Shown here piece by piece: positions 7,636 through 13,420 of a stretch of DNA of 29,797 nt. Position 1 is the stretch's first letter. Each line of letters opens with the position of its first letter. Source of the DNA: JBLIOB01 sp047639575. GTDB lineage: Bacteria; Bacteroidota; Bacteroidia; Flavobacteriales_D; Parvicellaceae. The notes below the pieces were generated by a model, which saw nothing but the letters and a program-made list of their open reading frames with translations, was not told the origin of the DNA and did no database searches. A program made the position numbers and the translations under genes. Location of the stretch: positions 1-29,797 of the forward strand of contig JBLIOB010000016.1 of the NCBI GenBank assembly GCA_047639575.1, read 5' to 3'.

Positions 7636-8254
7636 ACCCCACAGATATTCCGAACCATGGATCTAATGTTACAACTGAATATTGTGAATGAGTGTGAGCA
7701 TCATCTGCCAAAACTCGCCTTGTTAAATGACCGTTAAAAAACGCTCGATAGTACATTCCGCCAGTTTCTTTTTGAAATCTATATCCAATCGCGAAATTTG
7801 GAATAAAATCATTGTTCCTTACTAAACTTGGTTCAATTGGTTGCTGACCAATATTAGCAGCTGATGTTTCAATAGATAAAACTTTATAAGTGTAGAAAGT
7901 AGCTCCTAATCCGAATTCTGCATGATGAGATCCACTGATCGCATAAACTGCATTTGCACCAAACGGAATCATCAAATCCAATCCTTTTTTAATTTCTGGC
8001 TTAATGATCACTCCTTCTCCAAAGAGTCCAAATCCAATTCTAGCAGAGATTTTTATCTTATCCGTCATAAAAAATCGCTCGTAATTAAACGAGTAGATCC
8101 CTGCATTCCCGCCTAATTCCAAATAGACCCCATTTTCCGCAAAGCCAGATTCAGGCTCCGTTGTTTGCTCTAAAGAACTTGCTTCCTGAGCAGTAATATT
8201 ATGACTTAGCATTACAATAGAAAGTACAAGTAGAAAAATTATCCTTTTAATCAT
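7625..8254 (-). CDS. Probable outer-membrane beta-barrel protein
   Basis: 209 residues. A clear signal peptide (MIKRIIFLLVLSIVMLSHNITAQ) has the TAQ cleavage end common in Bacteroidota. After an acidic linker the chain alternates polar and hydrophobic residues (GVYLELGGNAGIYSFNYERFF, ISARIGFGLFGEG, FGLGATFYTYKV, FIPNFAIGYRFQ, GMYYRAFFNG) and ends in ISVGYGF with C-terminal Phe, the BAM-recognition type end of outer-membrane barrels. About eight strands would fit this size. The specific family is not recognised. It is the first gene of a two-gene unit with the lipoprotein-like gene, and is divergent from the TetR gene at 8346 across a 91-base gap, so that regulator may also affect it. Confidence 0.75.
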   Translation of the reverse strand: MIKRIIFLLVLSIVMLSHNITAQEASSLEQTTEPESGFAENGVYLELGGNAGIYSFNYERFFMTDKIKISARIGFGLFGEGVIIKPEIKKGLDLMIPFGANAVYAISGSHHAEFGLGATFYTYKVLSIETSAANIGQQPIEPSLVRNNDFIPNFAIGYRFQKETGGMYYRAFFNGHLTRRVLADDAHTHSQYSVVTLDPWFGISVGYGF

Positions 8255-8311
8255 GGGTATTTTTTGGTAAACTTCGTGACTGAATTCGGGTAATAAAATT
8301 ATAACAATTTT

Positions 8312-8333
8312 TTGAATTTACTATTCAATTCAA
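8312..8333. promoter_or_regulatory. Inverted repeat in the divergent OMP/TetR intergenic region
   Basis: TTGAATT (8312-8318) and AATTCAA (8327-8333) are perfect 7-base inverted arms 8 bases apart, with an inner pairing TTGAAT/ATTCAA at 8312-8317 and 8323-8328. They lie 13 bases before the TetR start at 8346 and could be its autoregulatory operator. AT-rich composition makes chance symmetry easy, so this is a weak call. Confidence 0.3.
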
Positions 8334-8345
8334 AATAGTTTAATA

Positions 8346-8951
8346 ATGGGCAGAAAAGCAGTAGAAAAAGAACGTAAAGAATTAGATGCTAAACAGAAAA
8401 AATGGCTCACTAAAGTGTTGCCTTATTTTTATGAAAATGGCGTCCGAAAGGTTACTATGGACGAGATTGCAGAACATCTTGGTGTATCCAAAGCAACTAT
8501 TTACAATTACTTTAAATCCAAAGAAGAATTAATTGAGGCAGCGGTTTGGCTAAAACTTTCTGACATGGCCATTATGAAGGATTATCTTTTTAATGAAGAA
8601 CTAGATTTTATTGATCGGTATTATGAAGGAGTAAAACACTTCACAAATAACCTAGGAGGCATGACAACCGAATACTTAAATGAACTTAAAGTATTTTTTC
8701 CAAGTTGTTGGGAACCGATTCAATTATTCCAAAGCGTTTCAGTTGAAAATCTAATGGAATATTATAAAATGGGAATTGAACGAGGAGTATTTTCGAAATT
8801 CAATATTGCTTTGCTCGCACAGCAAGATCGAGTGTTTTTCGAATTAGCCACTGATGCATCCTTCCTTTCTAGTATGGACCTTACGGTGAAACAAGCATTC
8901 AAAGAGTATTTCGCTTGTAAGTTTAACGGTATTCTTATCGATAAAAATTAG
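8346..8951 (+). CDS. TetR/AcrR-family transcriptional regulator (paralogue of the one at 2552)
   Basis: 201 residues. The TetR DNA-binding domain sits at about 25-70: VTMDEIAEHLGVSKATIYNY followed by FKSKEELIEAA. The C-terminal part shares details with the TetR at 2552-3184: the MGR start, the LKLS segment after the HTH, EYYKMGIERGVFS versus EYYEIGIDIGAFR, FFE near residue 165, and a closing KFNGI. The two are therefore paralogues, not just members of the same broad family. Recognition helices differ at few positions (SKATIYNYF versus SKTTIYNHF), so overlapping operators are possible. It is divergent from the barrel-protein gene and upstream of an alpha/beta hydrolase after a 168-base gap. 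Ligand unknown. Confidence 0.87.
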   Translation: MGRKAVEKERKELDAKQKKWLTKVLPYFYENGVRKVTMDEIAEHLGVSKATIYNYFKSKEELIEAAVWLKLSDMAIMKDYLFNEELDFIDRYYEGVKHFTNNLGGMTTEYLNELKVFFPSCWEPIQLFQSVSVENLMEYYKMGIERGVFSKFNIALLAQQDRVFFELATDASFLSSMDLTVKQAFKEYFACKFNGILIDKN

Positions 8952-9062
8952 TTGTTGATAACTAGGCCTTTCAAATTATAGGCACAAAGTTGGAATTAAT
9001 TCAGATCAACGAATTGATTATTTCGACCAACCAATTTATTGAACTATTAGCTATTTTTTAGT

Positions 9063-9093
9063 TTAGATTCGCTTACATATTTGATTACCTTGG
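9063..9093 (+). promoter_or_regulatory. Possible promoter of the alpha/beta hydrolase gene
   Basis: TTAG (9063-9066), 19 bases, then TACCTTGG (9086-9093): one mismatch from consensus in each box of TTTG-N19-TAnnTTTG. The start would fall near 9100, about 20 bases before the ATG at 9120. A competing box CATATTTG is at 9076-9083. Confidence 0.4.
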
Positions 9094-9119
9094 CTCGCAT
9101 TACAGCGCCATAAAGGTCC

Positions 9120-9956
9120 ATGAATTTAGAAGAGTTAATCTATACATACAGTAACGATCAATCCAAATGGATTGAGGTTCTTGGAGTTAACGTGCATTAT
9201 AGGGATGAAGGTTCAGGTCCTGTTTTATTACTGATTCATGGTACTTTTTCTTCACTGCATACATATGATGAATGGACGGCCATTCTAAAAAAGCATTTTA
9301 GGATTATTAGATTAGACATGCCTGGATTCGGTTTAACCGGCCCTAACCCTTCAGATCAATATTCCATTGAGTTATTTACAGATTTCTTTAAAGACTTCTT
9401 AGATCAGTTAAATGTTAAAGAATGCAGTGTCGTTGGAAATTCCTTGGGTGGCTGGCTTGCCTGGGAATATGCTTTGAGTGATCAGGATCGAGTTAAGAAA
9501 TTAATTTTACTTGATGCAGCTGGATATATCAACGATAATAACTACCCTTTACCTTTTGTGATCGCCCAGACTCCGGTTTTGAGAAACGTGTTCAACTTCA
9601 TACCTAAAGCGGTTGTTCGAAGGTTTGTAAGGCAAGTTTTTTATGATCAATCGAAAGTAACAGACGAGGTTATTGAACGATATTACAATTTGATTCATCG
9701 AGTTGGTAATAAAGAAGCTTTTGTAAGAATTGCAAATACAAGATATAAGCAGAATACCCATAATTTAAAAGATCTAAATATTCCAGTACTAGTGCAATGG
9801 GGGGAGGAAGATAAATGGTTGGATGTAGAACACGCTCATAAGTTTCAAGAAGACATTCCTGATTGTCAGCTTATCATTTACAAAGATGTTGGTCACATTC
9901 CAATGGAAGAAATTCCTGAAGAATCAGCAGCAGACGCTTTTCAATTTTTAAGCTAA
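9120..9956 (+). CDS. Alpha/beta-hydrolase fold protein
   Basis: 278 residues, a complete single-domain alpha/beta hydrolase. The oxyanion-hole motif LLIHGTFSS is at about 37-45. The nucleophile elbow is GNSLGG with Ser108. The acid is Asp231 in WGEEDKW and the catalytic His259 is in VGHIPMEE. A mobile cap lies at about 135-215. No signal peptide is seen, so it is cytoplasmic. Members with this layout include esterases, haloalkane dehalogenases, C-C hydrolases and epoxide hydrolases. The order and spacing suggest an esterase/lipase-like enzyme, but the substrate cannot be assigned. It follows a TetR gene and lies near the alcohol/aldehyde oxidation operon, so a role in releasing alcohols or acids from esters is conceivable but only by context. 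Confidence 0.88.
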   Translation: MNLEELIYTYSNDQSKWIEVLGVNVHYRDEGSGPVLLLIHGTFSSLHTYDEWTAILKKHFRIIRLDMPGFGLTGPNPSDQYSIELFTDFFKDFLDQLNVKECSVVGNSLGGWLAWEYALSDQDRVKKLILLDAAGYINDNNYPLPFVIAQTPVLRNVFNFIPKAVVRRFVRQVFYDQSKVTDEVIERYYNLIHRVGNKEAFVRIANTRYKQNTHNLKDLNIPVLVQWGEEDKWLDVEHAHKFQEDIPDCQLIIYKDVGHIPMEEIPEESAADAFQFLS

Positions 9957-10032
9957 GCGTAAATCACTTTGCCTGAAAATATCTATGGCAAAAAGAAATT
10001 TTAACCCTCGTATATTTTAGTACATTAGAATA

Positions 10033-11484
10033 GTGAAGTATTACATGCTTTTATTTCTTGTATACACCATACCTGCACTTTCTCAAGAAGCTGAAAGTTC
10101 AATTCGAATGGACAGTAGCTTAAGTTTGTTAAAGGTGATTGAGGGAAGTCTTTCTCCGAAATCAGTTGTGCATTCTGGCAATGGGTATTTCTTCTCACAA
10201 CATATGATGTATAAACACAAAATTACCGTTCATGACAGGAACTACGATTTAGTCGCAACCATTTCAGACAAAGTAACCCCAGAAGATTATGGATTGAAAG
10301 GCGGAAATGAATTGAAAGGGGCGCCAGTAGAATGTGTTTTCTCTCATCAAGGAAAATATGCTTGGGTGTCCAATTACAATATGACAGGGTTAGGCTTTAA
10401 TCATCCTGGCTGTGATAATTGTAGAGGAGACTCGTATGATAGCAGTTTTATTTATAAAATCAATGTTGCAACCCACCAAATTGAAAATGTAATTGCAGCG
10501 GGGGCCGTTCCAAAGTTTATGGCTGTCTCTCCTGACAACCAAAAACTCATTGTAAGCAATTGGTCAAGCGGTGATGTCAGTATTATAGACTTGGAAACGG
10601 AAAAAGAAATCAAAAGAGTTTCAGTTGGATCTCATCCAAGAGGGATTGCAATTTCAAAAGACAGCAAGACAGCATACATTGCTATAATGGGATCTTCTCG
10701 AATTTCTGTTATGAATTTAGAGACCTATTCAAAGCATACCATAAAAGAAATAGGTAAGAACCCTCGCCATTTGTGTCTTTCGCCTGATGGGAATTCGCTC
10801 TTTGTTAGTGTTAATGGTGAAGGAAAAATTCTGAAGTATGATTTAATAAACCGGGAAATAAATAAGAAAATTAGAACGGGCCGAATGCCTAGGTCTATGG
10901 AATTAAGCGCATCAGGCGATTACCTGTACGTGGTAAATTACGGCTCTAACACAATGACTAAGGTGGATGCTAGAAATTTTGAAATTCTCGACAATATCGA
11001 AACAAAGAGTAAACCAATCGGAATTACCATCGATAATGAAAAAGGGATAATATGGGTTGCTTGTTATTCAGGTAAGTTAATGGTCTATCAGGATTTGAAT
11101 TTTAATGTTAGTATAGTTGATCAAACAATTGCGGCCCTAGGCAATCCTGCGGATTTCATTCCTATCAAAACTGAACACATCCCGCCTATTGTAGAAATTA
11201 AAGTTGTAGATAAAAAACCAGAAGAAAAAATTGTGGTGGAACATAAAGAGCCCCCTTCAAATTTATCTTTTCACATCGTTGCAGGAAGTTTCGGAAGTAA
11301 AACGAATGCAATTAAAGAAGCGAAAAGATGGAAGCAAAAAGGCTACAAATCAGTAGTTGTCAAATCTTCCAATGGATTGAATTTAGTTAGTATTCAAGCC
11401 TCTAAGGACAAGCAGATACTAAAAGAAAAATTGGTCGTAATTAAACAGAAAGAAAAAATTGGGCTTTGGATTTACAGCAAGTAA
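10033..11484 (+). CDS. Periplasmic YVTN-type beta-propeller with C-terminal SPOR domain
   Basis: 483 residues from a GTG at 10033, chosen because it gives a sound signal peptide (MKYYMLLFLVYTIPALSQ); the next ATG (residue 5) would remove the basic n-region. Residues about 40-360 carry YVTN/NHL-like blade repeats (QKLIVSNWSSGDVSIIDLET, KTAYIAIMGSSRISVMNLE, NSLFVSVNGEGKILKYDL, DYLYVVNYGSNTMTKVDA). A CDNC pair at 127-130 interrupts an early blade (GFNHPGCDNCRGDSYDSS). A Pro/Lys/Glu-rich linker spans 383-409. A SPOR domain fills 411-483 (FHIVAGSFGSKTNA...GYKSVVV). SPOR domains bind peptidoglycan glycan strands stripped of peptides, often at the septum, so this is probably an envelope protein anchored to peptidoglycan by its tail. 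Propeller ligand unknown. Confidence 0.85.
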   Translation: MKYYMLLFLVYTIPALSQEAESSIRMDSSLSLLKVIEGSLSPKSVVHSGNGYFFSQHMMYKHKITVHDRNYDLVATISDKVTPEDYGLKGGNELKGAPVECVFSHQGKYAWVSNYNMTGLGFNHPGCDNCRGDSYDSSFIYKINVATHQIENVIAAGAVPKFMAVSPDNQKLIVSNWSSGDVSIIDLETEKEIKRVSVGSHPRGIAISKDSKTAYIAIMGSSRISVMNLETYSKHTIKEIGKNPRHLCLSPDGNSLFVSVNGEGKILKYDLINREINKKIRTGRMPRSMELSASGDYLYVVNYGSNTMTKVDARNFEILDNIETKSKPIGITIDNEKGIIWVACYSGKLMVYQDLNFNVSIVDQTIAALGNPADFIPIKTEHIPPIVEIKVVDKKPEEKIVVEHKEPPSNLSFHIVAGSFGSKTNAIKEAKRWKQKGYKSVVVKSSNGLNLVSIQASKDKQILKEKLVVIKQKEKIGLWIYSK

Positions 11485-11542
11485 ACCATGGGTCTTGCAA
11501 CAAATTTAAAGGAAAGCTTATCCGGATAAATGGGAGTTATAC

Positions 11543-11938
11543 TTATCTAAAATCGAATTCGTGAACCGACTTAACGTCAAATGGCACATCATCAAATAGA
11601 TCTTTAAACTCTAATCCAGCATCCTCCATGTCTAAATCATCTTCTTCATAGATCCAGATAATTTGAACTATCGTTGTTTCTGCATGATGTGCTTCGCGAT
11701 ACTTCTTCATCAAATCTCTAAGAAATAAAGTTGTACTTGTATTGAAGTATTCTAGGTGAAACTCAACTATACTAGTCTCTTTCGGAGATTTAAGATAATC
11801 CTCTACCTCTAAATAAAGACCTCTATAAAATTCTTTAGAATCTTCAGGAATGGAAATCCCCTTTAACCTAAGAACTCCATCTGTTGTTGAGAAATCAATC
11901 TCAGGCGTTTTTTCTGTGGCGTTTATTTGAAATGACAT
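11543..11938 (-). CDS. SiaC-family regulatory phosphoprotein (DUF1987)
   Basis: 131 residues from the ATG at 11936-11938; a GTG just upstream at 11941 would add only one residue. Family marks are the opening TEKTPEIDF, GVLRLKGISIPEDSKEFY, the central EYFNTSTTLFLRDLM and the later VQIIWIYEEDDLDMEDAG. In Pseudomonas SiaC a Thr in the equivalent FNTSS segment is phosphorylated by the kinase SiaB and dephosphorylated by the SpoIIE-type phosphatase SiaA, and SiaC then switches a diguanylate cyclase. The matching residue here is probably Thr67 of YFNTSTT. No SiaB-like kinase is visible in the window, but three intact SpoIIE phosphatases are. Immediately upstream on the same strand lies the wreck of a fourth (12024-12418), probably its former partner gene. 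A TAnnTTTG box at 11982-11989 could supply transcription. Confidence 0.85.
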   Translation of the reverse strand: MSFQINATEKTPEIDFSTTDGVLRLKGISIPEDSKEFYRGLYLEVEDYLKSPKETSIVEFHLEYFNTSTTLFLRDLMKKYREAHHAETTIVQIIWIYEEDDLDMEDAGLEFKDLFDDVPFDVKSVHEFDFR

Positions 11939-11981
11939 CACACGAAAATAAAAATAATATTGCTAGGTCCTTCACCTAAAT

Positions 11982-11989
11982 CAAACATA
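11982..11989 (-). promoter_or_regulatory. -7 promoter box upstream of the SiaC-like gene
   Basis: TATGTTTG on the minus strand is a complete TAnnTTTG match, about 44 bases before the ATG at 11938. No TTTG was found 19 bases further upstream. It lies downstream of the phosphatase pseudogene, so the SiaC-like gene could still be expressed on its own. Confidence 0.45.
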
Positions 11990-12023
11990 CTGACCATAAT
12001 CCTCGTTTTATTTTATTACTTGT

Positions 12024-12418
12024 TTAAGTATTAATGCCAATAATGCACATATCATGCACTTGTTCATTCTCTCCTATCTACTGTTCAAGAAAGGTGTGCA
12101 AGAGTTTTGACGAATCTTTCATGGACAAATTTGAGTTAGCCATAAGCTCTTTTTAAAATTTGATAGTTTTTAATATTTTTAATTTTTCACCTCCGAATTG
12201 ATCCGCATAATCTCCAGAAAAGATATAATTAGAGTCTCCAACACCTAATTGCTCCTTTTTGGTTTAAATCCTTTGTCTAAAAAACATTTTCCTATCGGTC
12301 CTAGATCTGCCCTTATTTTCGCCATAAATTCCTTACTTGATCTTAAAATGCAAAGTGAAAGAAAAAAGGTTGAAAACAGACCTATTTGTGGTGCCTCCTA
12401 TTTACAAAATCAAATTAC
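12024..12418 (-). pseudogene. Decayed C-terminal half of a SpoIIE-type PP2C phosphatase
   Basis: Reading the minus strand from about 12418 down to a TAA at 12024-12026 recovers, in order, the C-terminal landmarks of the SpoIIE domains in this window: GGTTNRSVF (12401-12375; compare GANRPLWI), then ADLGPIGK (compare GDKEPIGQ). A one-base frame change follows in an A-rich run near 12262-12270. Then come QLGVGDSNYIFSGDYADQFGGEK (compare DLIYLFSDGFVDQFGGD) and KELMANSNLSMKDSS..LEQ, and finally IGENEQVHDMCIIGINT (compare GELEQIDDICIVGIRV). In-frame stops lie at 12153-12155 and 12078-12080, the latter where intact copies have Trp; the first Asp of the terminal DD pair is His. Everything upstream, including the DCTGHG metal site, is missing, and the region ends against the K+ channel gene. 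It lies 85 bases upstream of, and co-directional with, the SiaC-like gene. Confidence 0.85.
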
Positions 12419-12427
12419 ATTAGTAAT

Positions 12428-12493
12428 CAATCGATTATCCAAAACAATCGATTAACTAAAATGTTATAGCTACTTATGGTATTTAATCGATTA
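12428..12493. repeat. Three AATCGATTA repeats around the K+ channel start
   Basis: AATCGATTA occurs at 12429-12437, 12446-12454 and 12485-12493. The first two share a preceding C (CAATCGATTA, 10 bases) and are 17 bases apart, start to start. The third lies inside codons 4-6 of the channel gene, within the 14-base palindrome TTTAATCGATTAAA. Clustered palindromic sites just upstream of and over a start codon suggest operator sites, although the binding protein is unknown. Confidence 0.4.
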
Positions 12494-13420
12494 AAAAGAA
12501 ATGATGAGTTAAAAGATTCTGGATTTAGTAATAATCCGACTAACGAAGGTGTTAGATTGTTAAACAAAGATGGTTCGTCTAATGTAAAAAAGGAAGGAAT
12601 CGGGTTCCTTAGCAAATTCAGCTTGTTTCATTCCTTGATAAACATGAATTGGGGAGTGTTTTTCGCTCTATTGTTTCTAGGCTTTTTCTTAAGCAACGTA
12701 ATATTTGCAAGCATCTATATAGGATTAGGCGTTGACGGAATTAATGGAATAGAAGAGCTTGGGATAGAGTCAGATTATTTGAAAGCATTCTTTTTCAGCA
12801 CTCAAACCATGACCACCGTTGGTTATGGTCAACTTAGCCCAGGAACGGCACCTATTAGCACAATAGCAGCAATTGAGTCTTTTCTTGGACTGCTTGGATT
12901 TGCCGTTTCGACCGGGTTATTATATGGGAAATTTTCTAGAGCCAGAGCCAAATTAATGTTTAGTGATAATGCGTTGATTTCACCGTACAAAGAGGGCAAA
13001 GGTCTTATGGTGAGACTAGCTAACAAAAAAGCAAGTCAAATAATCGAAGTAAAAGCTGATATGTTCCTTGCCTACATAGACGAAAATGAACTTGGTGTTA
13101 CAAGGAAATTTTATAGTCTTCCTTTAGAGATCGCAAAAATAAATATGTTAGCAACCAGCTGGACTTTAGTCCATCCATTAAATGCCGAAAGTCCTATTCA
13201 GGATATCACACCAGAAGACTTGGAAAAAACTCATGCGGAAATTATTATTCAGGTCCAAGGTTTTGATGTTACCTATAATCAGCAAATAAATACAAGAAGA
13301 TCCTATAAACCAGAGGAGTTTATTTGGAATGCAAAATTCGTTAGAATTCTAGGCCAAGATAAAAAAGGAAAAGCTACGGTTCAATTAGGAAGGTTATCGG
13401 AATATAATTTAACGGACTAA
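12476..13420 (+). CDS. Inward-rectifier-type potassium channel (KirBac-like)
   Basis: 314 residues with the Kir plan. The N-terminus is cytoplasmic (1-58). TM1 spans about 60-83 (WGVFFALLFLGFFLSNVIFASIY). A pore helix precedes the selectivity filter TTVGYGQLSP (Gly116-Tyr117-Gly118). TM2 spans about 126-150 (STIAAIESFLGLLGFAVSTGLLYG). A C-terminal immunoglobulin-like cytoplasmic domain (about 155-310) begins FSRARAKLMFSDNALI, the conserved Kir segment after TM2. It forms a tetrameric K+-selective pore in the inner membrane. The ATG at 12476 gives a long polar N-terminus like other bacterial Kir proteins. The gene is isolated, with palindromic repeats at its start, and its stop overlaps by 4 bases the stop of the convergent phosphatase gene. 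Confidence 0.93.
   Translation: MVFNRLKRNDELKDSGFSNNPTNEGVRLLNKDGSSNVKKEGIGFLSKFSLFHSLINMNWGVFFALLFLGFFLSNVIFASIYIGLGVDGINGIEELGIESDYLKAFFFSTQTMTTVGYGQLSPGTAPISTIAAIESFLGLLGFAVSTGLLYGKFSRARAKLMFSDNALISPYKEGKGLMVRLANKKASQIIEVKADMFLAYIDENELGVTRKFYSLPLEIAKINMLATSWTLVHPLNAESPIQDITPEDLEKTHAEIIIQVQGFDVTYNQQINTRRSYKPEEFIWNAKFVRILGQDKKGKATVQLGRLSEYNLTD

Noticed and set aside
11518..11529. TTATCCGGATAA palindrome between the propeller-SPOR and SiaC-like genes as a terminator
   Set aside because: The symmetry has no loop, and allowing a CCGG loop leaves only four A/T pairs without a T-run. At most it is a chance palindrome or protein site.
12249..12455. A 68-codon plus-strand open frame with a TTG start in the siaC-channel gap
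   Set aside because: It lies opposite the SpoIIE pseudogene, whose motifs are clear on the minus strand. The plus-strand frame has no signal, domain or promoter of its own.
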